A stretch of 64,000 nt of DNA from Enterovibrio norvegicus_B (GTDB lineage: Bacteria > Pseudomonadota > Gammaproteobacteria > Enterobacterales > Vibrionaceae): the NCBI RefSeq assembly GCF_002876705.1, contig NZ_MDAG01000068.1, positions 211,129-275,128 of the forward strand. The letters run 5' to 3'. Shown here piece by piece: positions 1-8,878 of this stretch. The notes beneath the pieces were generated by a model. The model saw only the letters and a list, made by a program, of their open reading frames with translations, was not told the origin of the DNA and did not search any database. The position numbers were made by a program, and so were the translations under genes. Position 1 is the stretch's first letter. Each line of letters begins with the position of its first letter.

Positions 1-107
1 AGTTAGGATGCCGCGTATTCTAATGCCGACTTAGTCAGTTGTCACTGTTCGCTTTTTTCTATTCACCTTTTTTGCATTTGGCTTTGTTGTTACGCCCTAG
101 AACCGAT

Positions 108-1265
108 CTAGAACATAAAGGCGAGTTGCGCCGAAGCACCATAGCTATTGGTATCAATGATCGACGCTGAAATATCAAAGTGCACAGTGTTGGCTGGAGA
201 CAAACCTAAGCCCAAGGTCAAGGTGCCGTCTAGCGTGTCTTCAAGGTCATTGATATAGCCACCTCGAAGTTGTGCCCAACCCCATGCATTAAACTCTGCA
301 CCAACTCTGACGAGTTGTGTATTGTCTTTAATCTCTGGCCCTGAACCCGTAAAGCGCGTCTGATCATTCAAATCAATGTCTAACGCAAAGGTCGCAAGTT
401 CAGTGACATAGGCAGTACCCAGTGTATAAAGCGGATCAACGTGGTAGGTATATTCACGGGTACGAAAAGCCGTTTTGATGTCATTCGAAATCAAGTTCTT
501 ACCGGCAAGCGCGACACGAAAAGGTCCATTCTGCCATGCAACACCAATGTCCATGTTAAACGAACTGTCTTCTGTACGGTGCTCATCTGCATCCCAATCA
601 TCAACATCGAAATCATCAACCGACACCTCATAATGGTAGGTATACAGCTTCTGTGATTTCGGCGTTACGCCGACGGCTATTCGCTGCCCTGCCAATTCAA
701 CATTACCGGCCAGTGCAAGACCCACATCCACCACACCAAACGCAAGAACACGCGCATTGGATGACAAAGATGTAGATGTGCCGTTTTCAATCGCAGAAAC
801 ATCAGCATCTGAAATTTCTGGAAGGACAATGGCTTCGGTATAACCTTTCACAAAAAAGTTACCCGAAACCGTATTGGTAGGGATGGCAATCGCACCACCA
901 ATACCACCACTGACATACGCCACGCGGTCATCTAGATTTCGCAATGCATTTGCTGTGTTGGTTTGGTTATCTGAATTTGAGGGGTTGTTTCGGAAGTTGT
1001 CGTAAACATCACCGAAATTTTCGAGTCCATCAACCAATTCATCGGGGTCCCGAAATTGAATACCAATTGTCGGGAACAACACGCCAAATGCGCTGGTGGG
1101 CTCAAGCGCTACCAGTGCTGGATTATGAAACCCCGCTGCCAAATAATCTGCGGCAGCAGTACCTGCGCCACCCATTGCATCAATACGCGCATCTACACTG
1201 TAGTTGGCGGCATAGGTTGAGAAAGAAGCAAAAGCTACGCTGAGCGCCACAATACTTTTTTTCAT
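108..1265 (-). CDS. TraF-like outer-membrane protein (PF13729-type)
   Basis: The 385-residue product opens with a signal peptide (MKKSIVALSVAFASFSTYA, cleavage near residue 19). The mature start, with an R-x-D-AMGGAGTA stretch followed by FHNPALVA, is typical of the family annotated as conjugal transfer protein TraF (TraF_2), common on Vibrio chromosomes without conjugation genes. The rest is rich in alternating beta-strand pattern and ends in Phe (AQLAFMF), as outer-membrane barrels do. The name is historical, and nothing nearby concerns conjugation. It is transcribed alone. The family call comes from recognised motifs; the true function is unknown. A FadL-like lipid channel is a less likely alternative. 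Confidence 0.75.
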   Translation of the reverse strand: MKKSIVALSVAFASFSTYAANYSVDARIDAMGGAGTAAADYLAAGFHNPALVALEPTSAFGVLFPTIGIQFRDPDELVDGLENFGDVYDNFRNNPSNSDNQTNTANALRNLDDRVAYVSGGIGGAIAIPTNTVSGNFFVKGYTEAIVLPEISDADVSAIENGTSTSLSSNARVLAFGVVDVGLALAGNVELAGQRIAVGVTPKSQKLYTYHYEVSVDDFDVDDWDADEHRTEDSSFNMDIGVAWQNGPFRVALAGKNLISNDIKTAFRTREYTYHVDPLYTLGTAYVTELATFALDIDLNDQTRFTGSGPEIKDNTQLVRVGAEFNAWGWAQLRGGYINDLEDTLDGTLTLGLGLSPANTVHFDISASIIDTNSYGASAQLAFMF

Positions 1266-1455
1266 GATTTGAAATCCATCTCCAAGTGCCAGTTACAAGC
1301 AATCATACTAATGAAGCACGCTGCCTAAGTTCTTTTACTGATACTAGTCGAGGCGATTTAAGATGATGACGACGTGTCTCTAAGGTGTGACGCTATTCAA
1401 ATGTTAATACAGGATTCAAACATAGCGATGGGTATTTTGGCGCGGTAATTTTAGG

Positions 1456-1484
1456 GTTTAACCTGAACAACATTCAGGTTAAAC
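1456..1484. terminator. Hairpin downstream of the DUF2861-like gene
   Basis: A perfect 12-bp stem (GTTTAACCTGAA / TTCAGGTTAAAC) with a CAACA loop lies 9 bp beyond the stop of the vxr-like operon. There is no T-run on either side, so it may be a transcript-end stabiliser or a weak terminator rather than a classical intrinsic terminator. Confidence 0.5.
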
Positions 1485-1492
1485 GATGAAAT

Positions 1493-2365
1493 CTAGGGGG
1501 AAAGCGTACGTAGATCGATATCAGGAAGATCGATAGCGCGGCCTATACGCTGCACTTCTTCAAACAAAATCGCGCCCTGCCAACGGCGTTCTATCAAGGC
1601 AACAGTCAGCCAATATTGACCATCCGTTACGTCAAGCACCGGTAAAGAAGTCGGCAAGTTTTTGTCTTTTTCTTCAGACCAAATCGGTGCTAAATCATCG
1701 GAATCTTGGCGGTATAAATTCATTGAAAGGAAAGGTCGCGGGCACGTACCTTTTAAATCGGTAGGTGGCGATATACGCCAGCTGCGACTGTCTTTCCAAC
1801 TGATTTTCTGAATAGGCTCAGGCTGACTAACAATGATCCATGATGACCACACTTCACCGGAAAGCGATGTTAGCTCCAGTTTGTAAAGGCCCGACTTAAC
1901 GGCGCGAGAAAGCCCTTCGATTTCTAGCTTAAAATCGTTGGCTTTGTCTTCGGGCAAATCAACCTGAACCAATGAACGATCGGGCCATGCCGAAAACGAT
2001 ACATTACCGATGCCCTGTTTGGATGATCCATACAAAGAAAACTGGTAGTAAACGCGGTTAGGGGTTTGAACCGTTTCACGGCGCACAACCACACTTTGAA
2101 GCCAACTTGGCAATGAAAGCGTGCTAAGACTGCGGCCGCAATCTTCATTGATCGCTAGCGAAAGCAACTCCGCTAAATGGCGCTCTTCAGTGTCGTTTTT
2201 GACTTGTTGCCATGCTTCGACCATGGCATCAAAACTGGCTGCTGTTTCACCTTCCAGCAATCGCTGATGCGCAGACGTTAGCGCATCAGAACCACTAAAC
2301 CACGCCGCCGTTACAGATAACGGCGTCGTCAAGAAAAGGAAGAAAAAAGCAAGCCTGTAAATCAT
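1493..2365 (-). CDS. DUF2861-like periplasmic protein of the vxr operon
   Basis: The 290-residue protein has a clear signal peptide (MIYRLAFFFLFLTTPLSVTAA). Its soluble body has two cysteines, at roughly residues 76 and 207, that could pair in the periplasm. It is the third gene of an operon: its ATG overlaps the stop of the response regulator by 4 nt. In Vibrio, vxrAB-type systems are followed by small exported proteins of unknown role, and this sequence resembles the DUF2861 family often found there. The family name rests on recognition and context only. A role as an accessory to the sensor is an inference. Confidence 0.6.
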   Translation of the reverse strand: MIYRLAFFFLFLTTPLSVTAAWFSGSDALTSAHQRLLEGETAASFDAMVEAWQQVKNDTEERHLAELLSLAINEDCGRSLSTLSLPSWLQSVVVRRETVQTPNRVYYQFSLYGSSKQGIGNVSFSAWPDRSLVQVDLPEDKANDFKLEIEGLSRAVKSGLYKLELTSLSGEVWSSWIIVSQPEPIQKISWKDSRSWRISPPTDLKGTCPRPFLSMNLYRQDSDDLAPIWSEEKDKNLPTSLPVLDVTDGQYWLTVALIERRWQGAILFEEVQRIGRAIDLPDIDLRTLSP

Positions 2366-3033
2366 TGCACCTTCATTCGATAGCCAACGCCACGCAGCGT
2401 TTCGATTTCAATCTCAGGCAGTTTCTGACGAAGCTGAAGCACGTGCGTATCTACCGTTCGTGTTGTTGGGTAATGGTTGTAACCCCACACTTGATCAAGC
2501 AATTCATCACGCGTAAATACTCGTCCTGCGTTTTTGGCTAAAAACGCCAACAGGTCAAATTCAGTGCGGGTCAATATCACTTCACTACCCGAACAAATAA
2601 CACTGCGTTGTGCCATGTTAATGCGCAATGTGCCAACAATGATGTCATCTTCAGACACACTGTCGCCTTCCGTTACCGGGCGGCGTAAATGCACACGAAT
2701 ACGCGCGAGTAACTCAGCCTCAGCAAAGGGTTTGGTCATGTAATCCGTCGCGCCTGAATCCAAACCGCCGACACGATCGCGCACAGACACCATGGCTGTT
2801 AGCATGATAATTGGAACATCTTTGATCTTTTTCCAGTTTGGAAGCCAATCCATTGAGTCGCCTTCAGGAAGTTGGCGATCAAGTACAACTAAATCTGCAT
2901 CTGCCCATAAAGCTTCCACTTTCTCTGCACAGTCTGCGTATAAACATTTGTAGCCATTTTGCTCCAGACTCGCCAATAGGCCGTCTGCTAAGTTTGCGTC
3001 ATCCTCAACGAGCAGCAGTGTCGTTTGGGTCAC
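2362..3033 (-). CDS. vxrB: OmpR-family response regulator, VxrB-like
   Basis: The 223-residue product has a receiver domain with acidic pair D11-D12, phospho-acceptor D52 (VVLDRQLPEGD), the switch Thr (IIMLTA) and the conserved Lys in MTKPF. A winged-helix DNA-binding domain follows (RTEFDLLAFLAKNAGRVFTR, ending RGVGYRM). The gene overlaps the kinase gene by 29 nt, so the two are translationally coupled. The upstream kinase has the DUF3404 sensor type of Vibrio VxrA. In V. cholerae, VxrB controls cell-wall stress, biofilm and type VI secretion genes. Identity as the VxrB orthologue is inferred from this pairing. Confidence 0.8.
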   Translation of the reverse strand: MTQTTLLLVEDDANLADGLLASLEQNGYKCLYADCAEKVEALWADADLVVLDRQLPEGDSMDWLPNWKKIKDVPIIMLTAMVSVRDRVGGLDSGATDYMTKPFAEAELLARIRVHLRRPVTEGDSVSEDDIIVGTLRINMAQRSVICSGSEVILTRTEFDLLAFLAKNAGRVFTRDELLDQVWGYNHYPTTRTVDTHVLQLRQKLPEIEIETLRGVGYRMKVQ

Positions 3034-4444
3034 AAGGTATCTCCAGAATAAACGTGGTAGGCGGTCCGACTAATGTTAAGCGACCCCCCATCCTATCAAT
3101 CATTGATTCAACGATCGTGAGACCAAGGCCTAGGCCTTTCTCACTCACAAACGGTTTTCTTATTGTCTTCCAATCTTTCGCGGATAGCTGCCCTTGATCC
3201 TGCACTTTTATTGTCAGGAGACCGCCATTCACTTCCGCGATGACTTTTACTGGCGTAACACCGTATTTTTTGGCGTTACTTATCAGGTTGTCGAGAGACG
3301 TTGTCAGCCAATACACGTTCACCGCGATCTCTGCATCCTCTCCCGCCATTAATTCAACTTCGCGCTCTTCACAGATGAAAGAAAGCCATTCCACATATGA
3401 AGGAATGTGCTCGCGATAGAGTTGTTGTTGATTCGATTGAAGGTAATCCTTGCTGGCTTCAGCAAGTTGCTTCAATCGCATGGAATCTTCACAGAGGCGT
3501 CTGAATTCATCATACAAAGGTTCAGGGAGACTATCGAATTTTCGACGAAAACCTTCTACCGTCATCGATAAACTTGCAATCGGTGTACGCAGTTCATGCG
3601 TTAGAATCTGTAACACCAGCATGCGTTCTTGCATCAGACGTCGTTTAATCGCCCAACGGTTAAACACCCAAACGCCAAACCAGACTAAGTTAATCGCACC
3701 TAGCCCTAAAACAAGCTGCGACCAATAAGAAGGGGCACGCTCGATATTCCAACAAACATTACCGATACGCGATAAGCAGTAATTTTCTGATCCCGTTGGT
3801 GCTACCAACAAATCTGCATGTTCAAGTGGTGCTAACCACTCCTCTGCAGCGAAGATCTCGTAGTCACTACCTTGTCGAACCCACAATTCGTCACCAGAAA
3901 GTATAAATTCTGCGCCGCCATTCAGTGCATTGATGCCATTTTCAGACATTCTTTGTAAGCGACCGAGCAATGTGTCTGGCGGGGATAATAAACGTTCCTT
4001 GATATGAAAGAAACGTAATAGATCCTCGCGTACATCCGGATACTTTTCTACGAACTTAGCAGCATAACTTCCGCCGCCTGGATGGATTAAGTTAGAGCGT
4101 GAAAACCAAACAGGTGGAAGGCGTGTGTTAAAGCATAGCGCCCGGGTGAAAACCAAAGGATCAGTAACGAGTGGACTCACCGGCCAAGGCCCCTGACATT
4201 TCTCAGACGCTTGATAAAGTCGTTTTAGATCTTTGAGTGGGTATGACGCCGACTGCGGTAGAAGGCTGTCTGGCACCAATAGCGCTTTCGGGTATTCACT
4301 ATGAATGGCATTGAGTTCGTAACTTGCGACAGGGTTTTCTTCCATTAGCGACGCTCTGAACGCATTAAGCTGTTCAGGGAAAGACGCCTCTGCCATCGCA
4401 AAACTGCTAACAGAGAGAAGAAAGGTAAGAAGAAACATTCGCAT
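3005..4444 (-). CDS. vxrA: Sensor histidine kinase with DUF3404 domain, VxrA-like
   Basis: The 479-residue kinase has an N-terminal signal/membrane segment (residues 1-19) and a periplasmic DUF3404-type domain of about 220 residues with four or more cysteines. A transmembrane helix follows near 245-265 (LVLGLGAINLVWFGVWVF). The phospho-acceptor box is ILTHELRTPIASLS, the N box SLDNLISNAKKYG, and the G box GLGLGLTIVESM. The HATPase part looks compact, with DQGQ where DxGxG is usual, so the G1 box is degenerate (DQGQL). It is first in the operon with the response regulator and the DUF2861-like gene. In V. cholerae the homologue senses cell-wall damage. Confidence 0.82.
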   Translation of the reverse strand: MRMFLLTFLLSVSSFAMAEASFPEQLNAFRASLMEENPVASYELNAIHSEYPKALLVPDSLLPQSASYPLKDLKRLYQASEKCQGPWPVSPLVTDPLVFTRALCFNTRLPPVWFSRSNLIHPGGGSYAAKFVEKYPDVREDLLRFFHIKERLLSPPDTLLGRLQRMSENGINALNGGAEFILSGDELWVRQGSDYEIFAAEEWLAPLEHADLLVAPTGSENYCLSRIGNVCWNIERAPSYWSQLVLGLGAINLVWFGVWVFNRWAIKRRLMQERMLVLQILTHELRTPIASLSMTVEGFRRKFDSLPEPLYDEFRRLCEDSMRLKQLAEASKDYLQSNQQQLYREHIPSYVEWLSFICEEREVELMAGEDAEIAVNVYWLTTSLDNLISNAKKYGVTPVKVIAEVNGGLLTIKVQDQGQLSAKDWKTIRKPFVSEKGLGLGLTIVESMIDRMGGRLTLVGPPTTFILEIPCDPNDTAAR

Positions 4445-4520
4445 AGCGTGAGATTAGCACCAAAACATTTTGGAATGTCAGCATTTTGTAAGAGAGCAAT
4501 ACCATTGCTGGCGTTTGCAT

Positions 4521-4551
4521 AAAAAAAAGCCAGCGAGATGCTGGCTTTTTC
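4521..4551 (-). terminator. Intrinsic terminator of pntAB
   Basis: The stem AAAAAGCCAGC / GCTGGCTTTTT with loop GAGAT is followed on the minus strand by eight T. It lies 33 bp past the pntB stop. T-runs on both sides would also let it act in the plus direction. Confidence 0.9.
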
Positions 4552-4583
4552 GTCAATGACGTTTGTTTCGCGTTAAAGGTAGA

Positions 4584-5981
4584 TTAGATAGCTTTAGAAA
4601 TCGCATCTACCGATGCTTTTGCATCGCCGAACAACATCGCTGTGTTCTCTTTAAAGAACAGTGGGTTTTGAACGCCCGCGTAACCTGTGTTCATTGAACG
4701 TTTAAAGACGATAACGTTTTTCGCGTTCCATACCTCAAGGACAGGCATCCCTGCGATTGGGCTATTTGGATCTTCCATCGCGGCAGGGTTAACCGTGTCG
4801 TTCGCACCAATAACAAGAACAGTGTCTGTTTCAGGGAAGTCATCGTTGATCTCGTCCATTTCTAGAACGATGTCATACGGTACTTTCGCTTCAGCCAGAA
4901 GTACGTTCATGTGACCAGGTAGACGACCCGCAACTGGGTGAATACCAAAGCGAACATCAATGCCTTTCGCACGCAGTTTCTCAGTGATTTCGTGTACTGG
5001 GTATTGCGCTTGCGCAACTGCCATGCCGTATCCAGGGGTGATGATAACGGAGCGAGAATCTTTCAGCATTTCGGCTACATCTTCTGCACTCACTTCACGG
5101 TGCTCACCTTCTTCTTCGCCATCACTTGATACCGATACAGTTTGACCGAAGCCACCCGCGATAACACTGATGAAAGAACGGTTCATTGCTTTACACATGA
5201 TATAAGACAGAATCGCACCCGAAGAACCGACCAACGCACCGGTAACAATCAGAAGATCGTTTGCCAGCATGAAACCCGCTGCCGCTGCCGCCCAACCCGA
5301 GTATGAGTTCAGCATAGACACAACCACTGGCATATCTGCGCCACCGATTGATGCCACTAAGTGGCAACCAAATACGAACGCAATCAGTGTCATCACAATC
5401 AGAGCAAACATGCTGCCGTCTGCTTTCACGAAGTAAATCATGAGTGCAGTCGAAACGAGGATCGCAGCAAGGTTCCACTTATGCTTGTGTGGGATGTTCA
5501 GTGCAGATGAAGAAATGATGCCACGCAGTTTACCGAATGCGACGATTGAACCCGTAAAGGTCACCGCACCGATGAACACACCTAGGAACACTTCAACCAT
5601 GTGGATGACATGCGCAGCATGAATCTCCGCAGGGTTCGCAAGGTTCACTGCTGGTGGATCAATAAAGCTGTTGTAGCCTACCAATACCGCAGCCAAACCC
5701 ACGAAGCTATGAAGCACGGCAACCAGCTCTGGCATTTCGGTCATTTCAACGCGTTTAGCGTAGTAAATACCGATACCGCCACCAATGACCATTGCAACGA
5801 TGATCCACGCGATGCCTTGCGCGTCAGGACCAAAAATGGTCGCAATCAACGCAATCGCCATACCAGCAATACCGAAGTAGTTACCCGTACGTGCAGACTC
5901 TTGTTTTGACAGACCTGCCAAACTCAAGATGAAAAAGAGCGCAGCTACAATATATGCCGCTTGTGTTAAACCTTCAGACAT
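4584..5981 (-). CDS. pntB: NAD(P) transhydrogenase subunit beta
   Basis: The 465-residue product (E. coli PntB is 462) is a polytopic inner-membrane protein in its first ~260 residues. It ends in the NADP-binding domain III, recognised by GYGMAVAQAQYPV, the KGIDVRFGIHPVAGRLPGHMNV stretch and VLVIGANDTVNPAA. With PntA it couples hydride transfer between NADH and NADP to proton entry, and so makes NADPH. It starts 12 bp after the pntA stop, in one operon, with its own terminator downstream. Confidence 0.97.
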   Translation of the reverse strand: MSEGLTQAAYIVAALFFILSLAGLSKQESARTGNYFGIAGMAIALIATIFGPDAQGIAWIIVAMVIGGGIGIYYAKRVEMTEMPELVAVLHSFVGLAAVLVGYNSFIDPPAVNLANPAEIHAAHVIHMVEVFLGVFIGAVTFTGSIVAFGKLRGIISSSALNIPHKHKWNLAAILVSTALMIYFVKADGSMFALIVMTLIAFVFGCHLVASIGGADMPVVVSMLNSYSGWAAAAAGFMLANDLLIVTGALVGSSGAILSYIMCKAMNRSFISVIAGGFGQTVSVSSDGEEEGEHREVSAEDVAEMLKDSRSVIITPGYGMAVAQAQYPVHEITEKLRAKGIDVRFGIHPVAGRLPGHMNVLLAEAKVPYDIVLEMDEINDDFPETDTVLVIGANDTVNPAAMEDPNSPIAGMPVLEVWNAKNVIVFKRSMNTGYAGVQNPLFFKENTAMLFGDAKASVDAISKAI

Positions 5982-5993
5982 TATCGGCTACTC

Positions 5994-7541
5994 CTACTTA
6001 TCTCTACGGAACATTTCAAGCATGCGCTTGGTGACTGTGAAACCGCCAAAGATATTGATGCTCGCAATCAGAACGGCAATAAACGCGAGGAAGGAAACTA
6101 CCCCATTGCCTTGACCGATTTGAAGAAGTGCACCAACAACGATAATGCCGGAAATTGCATTCGTTACTGACATCAAAGGCGTGTGAAGCGCATGTGTCAC
6201 GTTCCAAACCACGTAATATCCAATCACACAAGCAAGGATAAACACGGTGAAGTGAGACAAGAATGCAGCAGGCGCAACAGAAGCAACCCAAGCAAATACA
6301 CCCACAGCCGCGGCAAGGCCAACGACTTTTTTCACTGGAGACGTAGGTTCTTCAACTTTTTCTACTTTTGCAGCAGGTTTAGGCTTCGCTTGTGGCTGAG
6401 CAGAAACTTGGATTGGTGGTGCAGGCCAAGTGACCTCACCTTCTTTAATCACAGTAACGCCGCGCAATACCACGTCTTCAAAGTCGATATCGATGTTGCC
6501 GTCTTTCTCTTTGCAAAGCAGCTTCATCAAGTTAACGAGGTTAGTACCGTAGAGTTGTGAAGATTGGGTAGGAAGACGACCCACCATATCGGTGTAACCG
6601 ATGATTTTTACGCCGTTCTTCGTTAGCACAACTTTGTCAGCTTCTGTGTATTCACAGTTACCGCCATTTGCCGCTGCCAAATCAACAATCACGCTGCCCG
6701 ACTTCATTGAGTCGACCATTTCTTTGGTGATCAGTTTAGGCGCAGGACGACCTGGGATAAGTGCTGTCGTGATAATGATATCAACGTCTTTTGCTTGCTC
6801 AGCGTAAAGCTCGGCAGCCTTGCGATTGAAGTCATCAGACATTTCTTTCGCATAACCGTCACCGCTTCCTGCTTGCTCTTCAAAAGCGACTTGCAAGAAG
6901 TCTGCACCCATACTTTCGACCTGTTCTTTTACTTCAGGACGAACATCGAATGCACGAACGATGGCACCTAGGCTACCCGCAGCACCGATAGCAGCAAGAC
7001 CTGCAACACCAGCGCCTGCAACAAACACTTTCGCCGGTGGCACTTTACCCGCAGCAGTAATTTGACCCGTAAAGAAACGACCAAACTCATGAGCCGCCTC
7101 GACAACAGCACGGTAACCCGCAATGTTTGCCATTGAGCTCAATGCATCCAAGGCTTGTGCGCGAGAAATACGTGGAACCGCATCCATCGCCAACACATTG
7201 ATATTCTTAGCAGCAAGCTTTTCCATCAATGCTTCGTTTTGCGCAGGCCAAATGAAACTCACGAGTGTCGTGCCTTCTTTTAGGCTCTCAAACTCGTCAT
7301 TCCCTTCTACCTGAGCAGGGGCATTAACTTTGAAAATGATGTCTGACTGCCAAACTGTCTCGGCATCAACCACTTTGGCGCCTGCTTGTTCAAAGGCAGT
7401 ATTGTCAAAACTGGCAAGCAGACCTGCATCGCTTTCGACAACAACGTCGAAGCCCATATTTAAAAGCTGTTCCACCGTTTTCGGCGTGGCAGCAACTCGC
7501 GTTTCATGCGCAAGTACTTCTTTTGGTACACCAATTTGCAT
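5994..7541 (-). CDS. pntA: NAD(P) transhydrogenase subunit alpha
   Basis: The 515-residue subunit (E. coli 510) starts MQIGVPKEVLAHETRVA, the alanine-dehydrogenase-like fold of the NAD-binding domain I. The dinucleotide loop is VFVAGAGVAGLAAIGAAGSLGA. A proline- and lysine-rich linker near 375-400 (QPQAKPKPAAK) joins it to four C-terminal membrane helices. It is the first gene of pntAB. The 320-bp upstream region carries a 13-bp palindrome listed separately. Confidence 0.97.
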   Translation of the reverse strand: MQIGVPKEVLAHETRVAATPKTVEQLLNMGFDVVVESDAGLLASFDNTAFEQAGAKVVDAETVWQSDIIFKVNAPAQVEGNDEFESLKEGTTLVSFIWPAQNEALMEKLAAKNINVLAMDAVPRISRAQALDALSSMANIAGYRAVVEAAHEFGRFFTGQITAAGKVPPAKVFVAGAGVAGLAAIGAAGSLGAIVRAFDVRPEVKEQVESMGADFLQVAFEEQAGSGDGYAKEMSDDFNRKAAELYAEQAKDVDIIITTALIPGRPAPKLITKEMVDSMKSGSVIVDLAAANGGNCEYTEADKVVLTKNGVKIIGYTDMVGRLPTQSSQLYGTNLVNLMKLLCKEKDGNIDIDFEDVVLRGVTVIKEGEVTWPAPPIQVSAQPQAKPKPAAKVEKVEEPTSPVKKVVGLAAAVGVFAWVASVAPAAFLSHFTVFILACVIGYYVVWNVTHALHTPLMSVTNAISGIIVVGALLQIGQGNGVVSFLAFIAVLIASINIFGGFTVTKRMLEMFRRDK

Positions 7542-7863
7542 AGTTAATCCCTGACTATTGGCAGTGTAAGTAAATCGTTTGTAACGAACTAAAAGTGCTC
7601 AATCAAGATATGTAGGAAAAAAACTAAAACAATCAATGATCAAACCGTGTTTAAACCCATACTAACGAGTTTTAGTAAGAAAATAACGTAATTCAACCAT
7701 GGACGGAGGTCAGACCTCTTATATCTTTTTTGGTTTTAAGCTATTGATTAAAGACTCATTTAGCTAAAAGCGCACTTCCATCGTTCCGAACAAGACTAAA
7801 CAAGCATCGTGCTAGACCTATTTTTTGACCGAAATAGCAATTTTTTGCTTTGATCTCGGTCAG
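7542..7863. other. Intergenic region upstream of pntA
   Basis: This is the 5' region of pntA and the 3' region of the HlyU-family gene; both are minus strand. It is AT-rich, holds one clear palindrome (7706-7718), and no coding sequence or strong intrinsic terminator was seen. Confidence 0.6.
7706..7718. promoter_or_regulatory. Palindrome GAGGTCAGACCTC upstream of pntA
   Basis: It is a perfect 6-1-6 inverted repeat about 165 bp upstream of the pntA start. The symmetry suits a dimeric repressor or activator site. The binding protein is unknown, and a single copy could be chance. Confidence 0.35.
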
Positions 7864-8139
7864 TTAGCCAAACATTCTGTCGCCCATTTGGTCGATAAAC
7901 GTGTGTGCTTTTTGAAGCATGAGATCTTTCGCGCTTTCCTCACCCGGAAGCAAATCAGAGCGGATGAACAAATGCTCTTTTATTTCGCCATCCAATTCTT
8001 TGCATATACGTCCAGCAATTCGAAACTGTCCGCCTTCTGCTTTTGGTTCCGGATAAATGAGATAGCCTTTGTACTCAGTTGGCTCAACAGCACGTTTCCC
8101 TTGTTCTTTGCTACCAAACAACCAATTAAATAGACCCAC
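7864..8139 (-). CDS. HlyU-family protein (PF10115-type)
   Basis: The 91-residue soluble protein begins MGLFNWLFG and contains YKGYLIYPEPKAEGGQFRIAG and LLPGEESAKDLMLQKAHTFIDQMGDR. This is the pattern of the small family labelled HlyU transcriptional regulator in Pfam. That name is misleading, because the true Vibrio HlyU activator is an ArsR-fold protein and this one shows no helix-turn-helix. It is likely monocistronic. Function unknown. Confidence 0.75.
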   Translation of the reverse strand: MGLFNWLFGSKEQGKRAVEPTEYKGYLIYPEPKAEGGQFRIAGRICKELDGEIKEHLFIRSDLLPGEESAKDLMLQKAHTFIDQMGDRMFG

Positions 8140-8458
8140 GTTAAATCACTCTTTTTTGTTGTCTTTGATTCATAGTGACGAACTGAGAACGCCTTGTCTA
8201 GCCTCTTTCCGCATGATGTTTAATCATGACTAAATACCACAGTTCGACAACATAATTATTTGTTCAATAAGGGAAATGTGTGGCATAAGCGAAGTGAATA
8301 AGAATAGTTAATCAATATGATAGACCATAAAAGTCTAAGAATAGAGAGAGATAAGTAGGATTAAGATTCAAGTGACAACGTCACAATGATATTCAACACA
8401 TACAAAAAAGCGCTGGTCAAAAACCAACGCTTTTATCGATGATAGGTCTGGAATAAGC
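8140..8458. other. Intergenic region
   Basis: It contains the promoter side of the HlyU-family gene and the terminator of the DUF1127-like gene (8405-8435). No further coding sequence was seen. Confidence 0.5.
8405..8435 (-). terminator. Terminator of the DUF1127-like gene
   Basis: The stem AAAAGCG-TGGT / ACCA-CGCTTTT has one mismatch, and an A-run becomes a T-run on the minus strand. It lies 24 bp after the stop at 8459. Confidence 0.7.
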
Positions 8459-8650
8459 CTAGCGGATCAGCCCGATGTCACGCTTGATGTGATCAGGTAA
8501 ATCAGACGTTGAACGCAACGTTTTGTTTACTTGACGCGTCTGCAAAATGTCCATTGCATGGGCAAACAATCCTTTGATAGAAACCGCATAGCTTTTTTGA
8601 GAGTTATCAACAGAAGTAACAACGTGACCGAAATCAACTGCCTGTGTCAT
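8459..8650 (-). CDS. DUF1127-like small protein
   Basis: The 63-residue product has a C-terminal stretch, roughly QTRQVNKTLRSTSDLPDHIKRDIGLIR, that resembles the DUF1127 (YjiS-like) signature in which a basic helix ends in LrDIGL. Such proteins are small, basic and probably RNA- or nucleic-acid-related in several bacteria. The N-terminal half is not recognisable. It has its own terminator, which supports expression. Family assignment is moderate. Confidence 0.6.
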   Translation of the reverse strand: MTQAVDFGHVVTSVDNSQKSYAVSIKGLFAHAMDILQTRQVNKTLRSTSDLPDHIKRDIGLIR

Positions 8651-8878
8651 TTTATGCTCGCTATGTGATTGACTTTACTCTGCAAATTCTAGTCATTTAA
8701 TTGCATTGTTCATAATGACTATTTTTTGCACTTTGAATTAGAATATCTAATGTGAATGAATTTTTTGACTTTGGACTATCTCCATATTTCATTGTTTAAA
8801 AAAGGTTTCTCATTAAAACAGAAAGCAATGAGACATTATTAATTTTTATTTATCATACTGATTACAATTTGATAGCAT

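Noticed and set aside
108..1265. Evidence for a conjugative element from the TraF-like name.
   Set aside because: The family is widespread on Vibrio chromosomes and no other transfer gene is present.
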